Source: Sweltsa coloradensis (lineage: Eukaryota > Arthropoda > Insecta > Plecoptera > Chloroperlidae). Taken from it: DNA of 64,000 nucleotides. This document shows positions 33,976 through 45,305 of the stretch, in pieces. The stretch is from the NCBI GenBank assembly GCA_024449915.1, contig JAMZAV010003178.1:186001-250000 (forward strand), given 5' to 3'. Numbering within the stretch: position 1 is the first letter of the stretch; each line of letters starts with the position of its first letter. The notes below the pieces were generated by a model, which searched no databases, had not been told where the DNA came from, and was given only the letters and a program-made list of their open reading frames with translations. The position numbers and the translations under genes are program-made.

Positions 33976-34826
33976 TATCTATCTATATAAAAACGAATGT
34001 ATGTCTCTCTGTCTGCATGTTTGTCCTGTATGCATTACTACACCATTCATCCAATCTCCATGAAACTTGGCACATGTATGTATTTTTACGGGGAAGGTTT
34101 CTATGCTATCCATTTTGTTGTAACACGTGGTGATCGGTGCCTGCAAAGAGGATACAACTTCTTGAACAGTCAGCCGGGCCGCCTCAATCGAACGCGCACT
34201 TGGTCCGGCGCACGCCCCTCCCCTCCTCCCAGCCAGCTACGACCTTGACTGCGTAGATACATCGCCGGAGCTATCTCTCTCGCACTCATTACGCCTATGG
34301 GCTAAAACACATGCTAGCAACAGCGCTGAACTTTTATACATTATTTTAGTCCTGTTACGTAAATATTTTGGTTTTATCATTAAGACTGCTTTTATTTGGC
34401 AATTTTATAGATATTTGTTTGTTTTTCATAGGCCTATGAAGTTGTCAAGTGGTTTATCTCAGTAATCCATAAATTAATGTTTTTATTCATATTTTAATGG
34501 AACCGGAACCGAAAAATCGGGTACTTTACTACCCGGAACTGGAACCGGAACCAAAACGTGAAACCGCACATCCCTAATAGACTACACCATTCATCCGATC
34601 TCCATTAAACTTGCCACATATATTTATTTTTCACGGGGAAGGTTTCTATGCTATCCATTTTGTTGTAACTCCTCCACGTGGTGATCGGTTCCTGCAAAGA
34701 GGATACATTCGTTTTCATATATAGACTACACCATTCATCCGATCTCCATGAAACTTGGCACGTATATTTATTTTTCACGGAGATGGTTTCTTCTGAGATC
34801 GCAGCAACGCGCGACGGGTAAGCTAG
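33976..34826 (+). mobile_element. short non-autonomous Helitron
   Basis: 5' side TCTATCTATCTATATAAAAA then CGAATGTATGTCTCTCTGTC; 3' side AACGCGCGACGGGTAAGCTAG followed by T. This is the TC...CTAG layout with a short GC hairpin of canonical Helitrons. A module (CTACACCATTCATCCGATCT, TGAAACTTGGCAC, CACGGGGAAGGTTTCTATGC) appears three times, near 34029, 34582 and 34725. An inner piece at 34497-34575 (GGAACCGGAACC, CGCACATCCCTA) looks like one end of a hAT-type insertion. No Rep/helicase. Confidence 0.7.
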
Positions 34827-35498
34827 TTGTAGAATATAAATTCAAGGTAGATTGCAACTATGCGAGAAAACTGCGCGTATTTCGTTACCACACTACACCA
34901 AATGACCACCGGTCACCCAGTGTTGTTTGCACTCATATTTTGATAATTTACATATTACATTTTGTTTTAATATAATAATTGATCTGATATGTCGATTCTT
35001 ATTCAAGAATATGTCTCAAACGGAAGTTTTTTAACGTATTGGTGATCTGTATTGTATTATTCTTTATTTATTCAACAACAGACCTATACTTTTCAGTTAA
35101 ATCTAGAAAAACATTGAATATAATAGTAAACATGAAGGAAAAACACAAATTATTATGATAAAGTTAACTTTTAAAGTATAAATAACCTTAAGGGTTACAG
35201 AAAATTATAACTTGTAAGACATGTTATTTATATATAAAGTGTTGTAGTATTGAAATCATTGCATGACAGTAAAGAAAAAAGGTAAAGGCAGAATTTCTGA
35301 CGTATTACTCGTTTACGAAAACATCATGTGTATTTATTTAATTATTTTAAGCACAAAATTTTCCTACAGTTTTTCTAACCCCATTATATAGACTCTCTAG
35401 ATGCACACATATAAAACGAGCCAAATTATACCCAAAAAACTGGACTGGACTGGAAATGTTCACGTATTCCAGCAAAGTTTAATGAAGTTGAACCATTT
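34827..35498. other. unassigned sequence
   Basis: AT-rich; no gene or repeat recognised. Confidence 0.4.
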
Positions 35499-35925
35499 GA
35501 TCACATAACTAAGTTTTAGTCGGGGACTTTAACTGAAGCTCGGTATTTGAATTTGTTTATTTGTGGTCATATCGCAACAGGACAAAATAACCTACAAGTG
35601 CAATATACCAAACCTATTAATACAAAATATAACGCAACAATACAATATTAAATTAGTTTCATAAAAATGAAAAAAACAAAAACATGAATATATGTGTGTG
35701 GTGTTGTATGTATGTTTGTGTGAATGATTGTGTTATTTCTTTTAGTTGTTTTCGAAAGTGAAGAATATTACTAGTGTGCAAATAAAAAATTAGGCCTAAT
35801 CAATGACAAAAGATGTTATAAGTAGTCTGCATGCAACCTTATTAAACAGGAACAGCGAACAAGTGGATGGGCACGATTCAACCGCGGGCGACCCCAGATT
35901 TGCTTCCTTCACAACCTTCTAAAGT
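35499..35925 (-). repeat. decayed SINE S1 with an insertion
   Basis: TCACATAACTAAGTTTTAGT then CGGGGAC at the left and GGGCACGATTCAACCGCGG at the right fit minus-strand S1. The roughly 310 bases between do not, and are probably an insertion (AT-rich, starting TTTGTTTATTTGTGGTCATA). The call is tentative. Confidence 0.45.
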
Positions 35926-36258
35926 TTCAATATTCTTAGATCAGTTCAAAAAGTCCTCCAGAACGTATTTCGAACTCTGCGCTGGATTTGACGAATAAGC
36001 GATTCTCAAATTGACATTTGACGTTGTAATATAAGTTAGGCAGAGCTCATCCAACCATCTTTTAGAAGTTGAGCCCTTGAGTTCTACACTTGAAGAAGCG
36101 TCGTTCTGAGAAGTGGTGTTCCAAGAAGACTTGATGACGTCATAGAAGGGACCTCGCTCTCTGAGAGGGACTCAAAGTTGAAGAGGAAGTAATTGAAGAA
36201 TATTGTTTCTGGAGGAAATATGACGGCAAGTATATGCAAGCATGTCACAAGAACACTG

Positions 36259-36500
36259 CTCAAGCTTATGTTTAGTTTTAAACTTCACTTGAAAGTGACA
36301 CTTGAAGGCTGAAGAAGATTCGTTGGTATACTAGGAATACCCTACATTTGTCGCTGCGAAATTTTCTCTCAAGTTTATGGTTAGTTTTTAATGGTAAATT
36401 TCACTTGAAAGTGATGGAGTAGTGACACTTGAAGGCTGAAGCACATTTTGGTAGTATACTAGAATCAACATTACACTTGTCGCAGAGATATTTTGTTGTG
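36259..36500 (+). repeat. tandem duplication of about 112 bp
   Basis: CTCAAGCTTATGTTTAG and CTCAAGTTTATGGTTAG each begin a block with TTCACTTGAAAGTGA, GACACTTGAAGGCTGAAG and TGTCGC(T/A)G(C/A)GA. TTCACTTGAAAGTGA is itself a palindrome-like word. Confidence 0.7.
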
Positions 36501-36623
36501 CATCACTTGAGTCTTAGAGAAATATACACAGTGAGTGACAGAGCCATACACAAAAATACTCTTTTATAGAGAGTTGAGATCAGTTTCTCTGCACATTGAC
36601 ATTACTGTCGACATATTATGCGT

Positions 36624-36678
36624 GTCATGATTATGGTTTTTGTTGCTTAACTTAAGCAACAAAAACCATAATCATGAC
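36624..36678. repeat. perfect 55-bp palindrome
   Basis: 27-base arms beginning GTCATGATTATGGTTTTTGT around a single central C, without any mismatch. It sits against a SINE S2 tail (36679-36730). Confidence 0.95.
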
Positions 36679-36730
36679 GCTTAACGTCTCTATTAATTTA
36701 CTTAGGCTATTCGAGATGATGAGTGGTGAT
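36679..36730 (-). repeat. SINE S2 3' tail fragment
   Basis: CTTAACGTCTCTATTAATTT and TTCGAGATGATGAGTGG match the minus-strand tail at 31705-31745. It is cut on the right by the element starting at 36731. Confidence 0.65.
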
Positions 36731-37391
36731 TTAAACGAGGGAGCGGAGCGACTGAGTGTCTCCATTCAACTCAAACGGCTCTCATTCTGTGATTCTGTGT
36801 GTCTGTCTGTCTGTCTGTAAGTCGAAAATCAGCCGAACCGCTGAACAGATTGCGCTGAAATTTTAAACAGACATCCGGCACGAGTTTACTGAGAACTGTT
36901 AACAAAATCAGCTAGATCCATTGCGATTTAATCCTACAATAAATAAAATTGTGATTTTTTAAAATATCGATAGCATTTGTTTAGTAGCAGCTAGCGGGAC
37001 ACGATTCACGTGGATGGCGTGGTATAGTGGTAAGCATTTAGCCTTCCGTACGGAGGGTTGGGGTTCGATACCCGTAAGTTTTTAATTTTTTTTTATATTT
37101 TTACACCTTTATCTTATTTTTGAGGGGTGTTAAATGGGAAATGAAAATAAGGTGATTTTGTTTTGTCTTGGAAATTTGTTAATGTTTCACTCTAATACGT
37201 TTTGAACACGATTCGTATTTTCAATGTTCAATTTAAACTTAAACGAGTGAGTGAGCCGTGTTGAGTACCCGGGAACATCGCCTTTTCTCCCATATACCTA
37301 AGGCTCGATCTAGCCCAGTATTGGGAATGATACCGGGTACTATACATATGGCTCACTCACTCGTTTAACAACGACTTTGGCGTTTTCCTAG
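36731..37391 (+). mobile_element. Helentron-like element, family HC
   Basis: 5' TTAAACGAGGGAGCGGAGCG; CTCGTTTAA lies about 30 bases from the 3' end, then the AACG/CGTT hairpin (AACGACTTTGGCGTT) and TTCCTAG. This is the same architecture as HA and HB but a different sequence. A GTCT microsatellite lies near 36800. A tRNA-like segment is embedded (next entry). A 3'-end fragment of this family lies at 57599-57632. Confidence 0.75.
37013..37075 (+). repeat. tRNA-like segment inside HC
   Basis: A box-like TGGTATAGTGGTAAGC, a CCTTC/GAGGG arm and a B box GGTTCGATACCCG. The arm loop is 6 bases and no acceptor stem is clear, so it is a tRNA relic (SINE head) rather than a working tRNA gene. Confidence 0.55.
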
Positions 37392-37554
37392 TAGAAATAT
37401 AATGTGATGGGACGATTACAAATAACCTTTGTGTTCTTACTTTTCAAACAACTTCTACATTTTTCCATCAATCCTGATAACTTTTGTGTACCTACTCAGA
37501 AAGGTAAGACCTATCCTCGTACACGGGTTGTTATTCAAATTTTGTCCCTGTTTG
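37392..37554. other. short unassigned spacer
   Basis: Nothing recognised. Confidence 0.35.
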
Positions 37555-37775
37555 GTCACACATAATTTTAAATATCGACAAAAATAGACATTTTTGTGGA
37601 TTGTGAGTACTTGAACGAAACAATCTGCGAATTAAATTTTATCAGGTCTTTGCACGAGAAATAAGTATGTAGTTATTCTGTCGGAGGGTAAAAAGAAAAT
37701 GTTGATTTTCCTTCATGTGATCCGAAACGTGTGAAAGTGCTGCACTATGAACGATGAGCGTCCCTCTTTAAATCA
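37555..37775 (+). repeat. dispersed repeat R3, copy 3
   Basis: TTTTAAATATCGACAAAAAT, GCACGAGAAATAAGTATGTA, CTGTCGGAGGG and GTGAAAGTGCTGCACTATGA match R3 at 19196 and 27785. Confidence 0.55.
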
Positions 37776-38254
37776 AGATTTGTTCGCATCTAATGAGGAA
37801 TGTTGACGGATGTTCCAAAACTTAAAATAATAATTTCCTACGCCACTCTATATAGAAATTACCGTCTAAATAATACTTCCGATACTTGTTAAATTAATGC
37901 GCAAGTGTTGATAATTCCGCTTTGCAAGTAATGGGCTGTAACTTGTAACTTGTAAACCCTATATTAAAACCTGAGAACTCGAGTGTTACACACGCACACC
38001 ACGTTCTCCCAGCTGTACAAGCTTTACTTCAAACTGAAGCGACGGAGCAGCTTTGAGAATTATCCCCCCCCCCCAACCCCCCACCCCCTCCAATATTAAT
38101 ATAGGGAACGTGAGTAGGAAGACCCTTAGCACTCTCGAACTAATAATTTTACTCAATAAGTCAAGTATATTCATTAACTATCGAGTTCATGACTTTCTAA
38201 TAAGTTGATATTTAACTTGAATATTTCACGTTTTTCCCGAAATTGTTATTCTTA
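37776..38254. other. unassigned sequence with C runs
   Basis: C-rich run near 38064-38090. No gene. Confidence 0.4.
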
Positions 38255-38808
38255 CCCTTTCATGGGCAAAATAGTTCCAGGGGTTAAATTTGAGTTTTGA
38301 TTTTGTAGACTTAACAATAGTGAAGACTTACAAAGAAAATCAAAACTTTTTATTTTTTGTTTAATGTGTTACCCCCAAAAAGTGGAGGGAAAACATATTC
38401 CCACCGCCCACGAGATGGTAAAAATTAAAAATATTATGTATATTTAGCATTCAATTTTTTTTTTTTATAAAATCCAAAAATCAACTTTTGTAAAAATATA
38501 TTAGAAAATATTTTTTTATTATCTCTCCCATATTCATCTCCCATATAGAGAAATCACACTATTTTTATGATAATTTCGTAAAATAAACTCGCAGACACAA
38601 AAACACAACAACAAATAATGTATAAATTCGTAATCATTAGTATTGGAAACGTTATTACCGACCGAATTGCCGTAGCGCATTTTTCCCGAGTTCCACTGGT
38701 ATACGTTAGCTAGGTGTGCACATGCTAGCGGTGGGTATCATGCTTCCCGGGAACCGCGTAGCACGAAATGTCCGGTGGGAAGCATAATTCCCACGGTCCA
38801 AGAAAGGG
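38255..38808. mobile_element. piggyBac-like MITE
   Basis: Left CCCTTTCATGGGC preceded by TTAC; right CCAAGAAAGGG followed by TTAA. Interior short inverted CCCACCG/CGGTGGG words. The CCCTTT ends with a TTAA-like target fit piggyBac, with one target base changed on the left. No transposase. Confidence 0.5.
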
Positions 38809-38969
38809 TTAAAAAAGGATATTTTCGAACGTGCACCTAAACATTAAAAATGTAATTGGCATCGTTCAGAATTGAGAAGTGTACAGTACATTCTAGTTGT
38901 AAGTTTGACTTCAAGTTTGACCTCAACGGTTTCACTGTCATGTTTTTAGATTGTTATAAACTTTTGTTC

Positions 38970-39045
38970 ATTTATTATTTATTTAACGTCTATCCTATTC
39001 AGTTATAAAAACTGATTTACAAAGGAGGACAACTAAATAAATCTA
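38970..39045 (+). repeat. R4 terminus
   Basis: TATTTAACGTCTATCCTATT, CAGTTATAAAAACTGATTTA and CAAAGGAGGACAACTAAAT, as at the ends of 26246-26653. Confidence 0.6.
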
Positions 39046-39202
39046 ATTACTTAGATGCAGAAACAACAATTAACTACATTTAAGTAAATATTTGAAATAG
39101 TAGCATTACACCAACAATGCATTTAACACAACAATTTTGGTAACAAATAAAAATGATATTAAATGCATTTAATGAACGAATCAAATATAGAAAAGGGTGG
39201 GG

Positions 39203-39249
39203 AATGAAAAGAAAAGAAAAGAAAAAGAAAAAAAAGAAAAGGAAGAAAA

Positions 39250-39281
<32 letters not shown>

Positions 39282-39320
39282 AAATCATTAAAAAAGAAAA
39301 AAGAAAAGAAAAAACTGATT
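39203..39320 (+). repeat. (GAAA)n microsatellite
   Basis: Interrupted GAAA/AAAAG run. The Lys/Glu open frame across it is an artefact. Confidence 0.95.
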
Positions 39321-40058
39321 TATTAGACGATCCCACTCAAACGAATATTTTTTTGAAAAAAATGTTTCCGTGTTTGTGTTTCGGCATTGTTAAGCATCTA
39401 TACTTGGACATCTGTGTTTTAATCATACGTTGGTAAGCTCTGCCCTGTAGTCGCTACATTTCTAAAAACATATGACTCAAAACATAGATTTTAATATGTA
39501 AAAAAACTTAACCTGCGCGTTTACGTTGAGATTTAGTATGAAATTTGCGTTTATATAATCTAGACAACGATATGAATTCTAGAAGTTCGCAAAAGGGGAG
39601 TTTATTACGAAGAATGTATTCGAAATCGATGATTTGTTAAAGAGGAATAAGGACCGATTTAATGTTCATCGCGTTACGGTTCCTGCAGTTATAAATCATT
39701 ACATCTGAATACAACTTGTATAATTGATAAAAATGTACATGTATGAACGCTTCTATTATCAGATTTTCAACATTTATCCTAAATCAGTCAAATTATTCGT
39801 AATTGTTTGGGTGTTTTTTGGTCGTTTTGACAGGTTTTAAAAACTACAAAATAGTTTTTATCTAGTTTATTTTCTATAATCAATTTATGGGAAAGTGCTG
39901 ATAGGTGCCCTCATAATTATTTTTTTCACAATTATGTGAAATTTCAACTTTTGTCTGAGAAATTATAAACCTGTTTAAATGAGCATGCCTGCCTTTCCGT
40001 ACTGATCGTACTCATCAACGTTCACGTGAAAATATGATAACGATATTACTGACCGTGA
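39321..40058. other. unassigned AT-rich sequence
   Basis: No gene or repeat recognised. Confidence 0.4.
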
Positions 40059-40723
40059 GCTTAAGGCTGTGTGTTCACCAAAAACCAAAATCTAAACTAT
40101 GTATAAAACAGTAGTTATAGAGTACGGTATGATCATTAGGCACAGTCTTTTGAAAAAAAAATATTTTTGATTTTTTGATTTTTTTGTTGATGCATTTTTC
40201 CGCTATTGCTACTTTCTTGAACGATTTTTGGTGCAAAGTTTTGAAAAAAGTATACTATTTGGATTGCTGATATTTTTACTGTCGCTTTCACTTATATTTG
40301 ACTTAGGAATGAGATATTTTGAAATGTGTATCTTCAGTACCTTACATTTTACAGTGTTTTACATTGTCCGGTACTTATTGTGGTATTTGTACCGCCAAAA
40401 GAAAAAAAAGGGAAGATCTTAAGATACGAAAGCTATACATTTCAAAATACCTCATTCTATAGTCTAAAATGAGTAAAACTTATACTCATACTGTATAAGC
40501 TATACAAAAAATATCACCCATCCAAATGGTATACTTTTGGCAAAACTTAGCACCAAAAATCGTTCAAAAAAGTAGCAAAAGCGGAAAAATGCATCAACCA
40601 AAAATACATTTTTTTAAATAAATGTTGATCTTTTTAAAAGACTGTGATCAATGATCATACTCTATAACTACTGTTTTATGCATATTTTGGATTTTGCTTT
40701 TTGGTGAACACACAACCTTAAGC
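40059..40723. mobile_element. foldback element
   Basis: GCTTAAGGCTGTGTGTTCAC at the left is mirrored at the right end (ACACACAACCTTAAGC). Matches continue inward (TAAAACAGTAGTTATAGAGT; CGATTTTTGGTGC; AAGTATACTATTTGGAT) so that each arm is about 300 bp. 665 bp overall, AT-rich, non-coding. Confidence 0.85.
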
Positions 40724-41202
40724 GATTCCTCTTATGTATGCTGAACCACAATAAAGCTGTGGGATTTGCAAAGTTCAGGCATATGAAATATAAAATGAGT
40801 TGGTCTTACCACAGGGCTTTCCAAAATTTCTCAACTGAGCTAGGAGATAATTTGTATGTGACCCATGGCTGTTTCTCGTGCGGTCACACGTACAATATCC
40901 TATTCCTCCCGTCCTATTCTCTATTCAGATCCCGCTCTCCGCGGTGAGAGAATAGTAGGGGGGAGGAGGGGGGGGGGGGACGTCGGAGTTTCACAGAGTA
41001 ATTTGCGAAGGAAATGGACTCGCAGGGTTGATTGTAGTCGAATATCTAGATACTGTCAAAGCAATTCTGTCTACCTACGTCACATCAAAGTAAAGTTGGA
41101 GGCTTCGTTAGATAAGGGTGGTGATCAAGGAGGGGCTGATAAAATAACATATGACAGTTATAGAATGAGACTTGGTAACTTATATTAAGTATAATTTATT
41201 TT
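40724..41202. other. unassigned sequence with a G run
   Basis: A 107-codon frame at 40865-41188 crosses a G-rich stretch near 40957-40980 and has no family signature. Confidence 0.35.
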
Positions 41203-41497
41203 GACTAAACAATAAGCCTCAGTCATGGTACGAAATCATCGTAGGCCTACACAAGACTGTTATCGACTGACATTGTAAAATTAAGGTTTGTATAATAAAT
41301 TGGGTTATTTTTGTTTTATATTGATCTTTGACTATACAATAAGCTCCAGTCATGATCCGAAATCATGGTACCCAAGACTGTATAATACATTTGTTTATTT
41401 AAGTTTTATTTTGATCTAATTGACTAAACAATAATCCTGCAGTCATGGTCCGAAATCATGGTACTCAAGACAAACAATAAGCCTCAATCATGATAAA
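41203..41497 (+). repeat. imperfect tandem repeat, about 3.5 units
   Basis: GACTAAACAATAAGCCTCAG then TCATGGTCCGAAATCATGGT, ending AAGAC, begins at 41203, 41330, 41422 and, shortened, 41471. The spacing falls from 127 to 92 to about 50. Confidence 0.75.
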
Positions 41498-41532
41498 CGC
41501 TTCTTGTAATCGCGTTGGTGGATGAGAGTATT
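41495..41532 (-). mobile_element. Helentron-like 3'-end remnant
   Basis: AAACGCTTCTTGTAATCGCG followed by TTGGTGGATGAG matches, in reverse, the HA/HB 3' end. The terminal CTAG is lost. Confidence 0.45.
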
Positions 41533-43000
41533 TGGCACATCTCTATGCATTTCTGTTTTTATATAACCGTAATTTGTTCGTTATTCATGATAAATATTTA
41601 TTTGATTGTAATTTAAACATGGGATGCATCTTTTATGAAATTTTAAAGGTTCTTGACTTATTTTCAATTCGGAGTAAATTCGTTTGTCTGGTGTGATGTA
41701 AGAAAAAGGACAATATTTTTTCGAGGATTGTAAACTTGAAGACTTTGCTACGTTTGCTCCTACATTCATCGTTATCACATCTTTCCAAGTTGTGTAATTA
41801 TTAAATACGAATTGAAGAAATTACATGTAAGTGTGCTAGTTTGGAAGTGTGAACTTTGTGCCTTGCTACACTGTTCTTGTGCTCTTAAAGACTTAAAATT
41901 ATATGTTGGGAGCAATTAATAAACTATTCTCGCGAGGCCACGTAGGAAAATTAAAAACGAGCGTTTGAAACTCAAATTGCCAAAGGTATCTTTCACCCAT
42001 GTATAAAAATTAATGAACCACATTGCTCTAGTGCATAAATACATTTTGATTTACTCTACGTAATGTTTTCTCGATGTTTTCAATAAACTCTTTCTCGAAA
42101 TCTTTTCATCACAAATTATTTTGATCTGGTGCTATTGTGTATTTAATTTACGTCATGGTTTTTATTTGTATCACATGTTCATTATGTTTATAATATTAAT
42201 CGTGTTTTTTTGGATTGTTGTTATTTGTATTTGTTCAATTAAACCTCAGTTAGAAAAAGACCTATAAGTAAAGGTCGAAATATTACGAATAAAATATTGT
42301 TAAAAAACAGAGTAAAGTCCAAAAACACTTTTTTTAAATTATCAATGCCAGATTCAACAAGTTTATTTGTTTTTTGTATTTTGTTTTTTATTTATTGTTT
42401 AAAATAATATCTAGGCTATATAAATTCTAGTACTAGAGTATTGAATGCGGATTTCAATACAATTTCAAGAGATATATTATTTTGCTAACTTTTCTGTTGC
42501 ATTAAGAAATACTAAACATTAAATTAATTTTGAAAACTATACCGAAAATCTAAAATTTGCTAATATTCAAAAATTTTTAAAACGTGTTTTGTAGTTTGGA
42601 TTAGTTCGTCATCTCCGAATTATCACCGTTATTTTCTTTGGGTGCATTCAAAACCCTTCCAATAGCAACAATATAACATATTTTTTTTTAAAAGCGGTAT
42701 TGAAAAGTCCAAAAGGTGTAATTAATTAATAATAATCAATTTTTGTCATTGTTGACAATTTGATCTTTTCAACGAAATGTTTTTGCAATGAATAGTAACA
42801 CGAGAACTCATCCCCTATTACGATTAGTGCCCCTTTCAACCTCAATAAACCCTCAAAATAATTTTGCTTGTGTGCAGAACAACCCCTGTCTGACCCACCC
42901 CGTCTATTTCAGCTTAGTCAGGTAATTAGTAAACTAATTAATTAAATTATTAAATTACGATCGTAATGTGCGTTCGAGACACCGCGCTCCAAAGGCGCTC
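41533..43000. other. unassigned AT-rich sequence
   Basis: No gene or repeat recognised. Confidence 0.4.
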
Positions 43001-43446
43001 GTTAAGTCGGTGTCCTCCTACAGTGCCGCGTCCCGTAAGGCCATCAACCTCTTTTCCCCCAATGCCATCACTTCTACATGCCGATAGACCATGTTACAGT
43101 AAGCGTTGTTGGCCTTAGGGGAATTTAATTATTCCCCTAAAGCCAAAACCCTGCATTTCATTATTGAATATACAAAACTTATTCCCCTGAGGCCAACACT
43201 GCATTTCATTACACAAAAGGTTTGTTGAATTAAGGGGAATTTACTTATTCCCCCAAGGCCAAGCCCAAGGCCCTGCCCCGTACTTTAAATGATAAATATA
43301 CGCTGTTGGCCTGAGGGGAATAAATCAATTCCATCAAGTCCAACAAGTGTAAGATGGTCTTTATCGACAGGTAGTAATGATGACATTGGGGGAAAAAAGG
43401 TTGATGGCGTTACGGGAAGCGGCACTGTGGGACGGCTCTCGTTAAC
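43001..43446. mobile_element. MITE with inner palindrome series
   Basis: Arms of about 95 bp (left CAGTGCCGCGTCCCGTAAGG and CCATCAACCTCTTTTCCCCC; right their complements near 43377-43430). Inside, GGCCT(T/G)AGGGGAATTTA with TTATTCCCC(T/C)(A/G)AGGCC makes a series of palindromes near 43109, 43178, 43232 and 43304. Confidence 0.75.
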
Positions 43447-43565
43447 TTATCAGTTATTTAAACCTCACTCTAAAGTCTAAACTCTTAAATCACACCACAA
43501 ACTATACGAGAGTTTCAGATGACGTCACACTCTCTAAACAATTTTCCACACACAATATTTTTGTG

Positions 43566-43960
43566 TGGCTCGTTGGTCTTGTGGTTAGCGTATCTGCTTC
43601 CAATGTAGAAGGGCCAGGGTTCGATTCCCGCTAAAATCAGAAGTTTTTTAACTTCTGATTTGGACTTCAGTCCATCAGTTCTTGTCGGTGACGGTGACTT
43701 TGGAGCCGTCCTAGCAACGAAGCACATAATAAATTTCAGAGTTGTTCTGAATCGGCCTTGTTGATTCTGGCGTTGATTCGCGGGTGTTCGCACTGTCCAT
43801 ACCACTGATTGCTATATTTCCTATTAAAAATATCGATCTTTGGTTGGTTATCGCTCACTCGTCGATTGCGTCGGGGCCTGCAGGGTTGGCTTGGTCGCTT
43901 TGATTTTAAGTCCCCCACTGAAAATCAGTTATATAACTGAGTGGGTAGACTCTAAATAAA
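43566..43960 (+). repeat. tRNA-derived SINE S1, full-length
   Basis: A box TGGCTCGTTGG, 5-bp arm TCTGC/(G)TAGA-like around TTCCAAT, B box GGTTCGATTCCCG, ACTTCTGATTTGGACTT, GTGACTTTGGAGCC, AATCGGCCTTGTTGATTCTG and the tail GAGTGGGTAGACTCTAAATA. A good reference for the family. Confidence 0.92.
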
Positions 43961-44069
43961 ATTTATTTTTTATTTACTTATAATGTATTTTCTTTTCCAA
44001 TTTAAAATCACTCCTGTGGGCAAAATTGATTATATGCAAACCAATCCAGAAATTAAAAACTTTATCTCG

Positions 44070-44135
44070 GCCGGGTATCGAACCCGGGTGTTCCAATTGC
44101 CGTTTGGGGGCTTTAATTACCCGGGACGGTTAACT
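44070..44135 (-). repeat. tRNA-like relic
   Basis: On the minus strand CACCCGGGTTCGATACCCGG is a strong T-arm/B box. Upstream AAGCCCCCAAACGGC is a poor anticodon arm. Not a plausible working tRNA gene. Confidence 0.45.
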
Positions 44136-44502
44136 TTATAACATCTGGAACATTCGATAAATAAATAATAAATAAAACAAATACAGAAGGTGACCTGCCA
44201 CGGCTCTTAGTTGCCCAAGCGTATGTCATATGTCATACAACAGTGAATAAGAGGTGATAATAAAATATATGCATTTTGTTTAAAGTTTTGTAAATTTAAA
44301 CCAATGATATGTTTGAAAATTTCAGAACAGGGATAAGGACATTTAGGTAACAATAAAGTTTAGTTATGAGAATTTAGATGTAGGTATATAGGCCTATCGT
44401 CTATTTATGGTGAAACTTAACTCTATATTTTTTGTCCAAAAGCGAAAAATTAGTAAAAAATTATTAATTTATTAAAATATAATAGTAAATTAATTCGTAT
44501 TT
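44136..44502. other. unassigned AT-rich sequence
   Basis: No gene or repeat recognised. Confidence 0.35.
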
Positions 44503-45305
44503 TGAGTCTATACAAAGTCAGTCACAACTCATGGTCAGTGGGGGACATTGTCACCTCTTCTTCACATGGATTGGATCATACTAGGCCGCTTCGCCAACGC
44601 TTTTTTTAGTCGCGTTGACGGATGAACTTTTTTGTGAGTTTTTAGTTTGCGTGGGATCTATTTACATTTGCAAGTGCTTTTTGAACGCATTGAAGGTGAT
44701 TGTTGTCATGTTTCTATTGTTACTTGTTAATTGTTATTATATCCCTCAAAAACACATATTAGAACTTTTATTTTGTGGATTCTTTCTAACTTTTAAAACT
44801 TTTTCTTTCAAAAGGCAAAACATCATTACCTTAATGTCCATGTAAAATATGAACGTTGTAGCCCCACCCGTTTGGTCAGAATCGGCCCAAATATCACGAA
44901 AATATCCCACAAAAATTCGAAAAAAATCATAAAAGTACGATTTTCAAGAGAAATATTTCTTTGATTATACCCACAAACGTGTCAGGTCTAAGTTCAGAGA
45001 TTTCGAAGGTCCACTCCAATTTTCATTAAGATCGCATATGCCGTTTTCCTGGTATAGCGCGAATAAACAGACAGAAAAAAAAACACCCGAGATAAATTTT
45101 TTGGGGGGTCAGTGAAATTGAAGTCTTCGCTTCGCTCATCCAATTATTTGTTTCAGTCCTTATCGATCGCCAGACACGTTCACGATCATTATGTCACTGA
45201 TTTATCTTTATCTTTGTGTTTTCTTATACCAAAACAAAGTGATTACAACAGGAAGTGATTCAAAGTGATTTAGATGACCCTTGTTTGCGCCAACACCATG
45301 GACGA
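44503..45305 (-). repeat. SINE S1 fragments split by a Helentron-like element
   Basis: GAGTCTATACAAAGTCAGTC and GTCAGTGGGGGACATT at the left, and GCGCCAACACCATGGACGAG near 45287 at the right, fit minus-strand S1. The middle is the HA insertion plus other sequence. Confidence 0.5.
44581..45143 (-). mobile_element. Helentron-like element family HA, minus strand
   Basis: Reads CTAGGCCGCTTCGCCAACGC at the left and GAAGTCTTCGCTTCGCTCAT then CCAA at the right, the reverse of 10744-11325, with the shared interior TTTGGTCAGAATCGGCCCAA. 563 bp. Confidence 0.85.

Noticed and set aside
40865..41188. 107-codon gene
   Set aside because: Crosses a G run and runs up to the tandem repeat; no homologous feature recognised.
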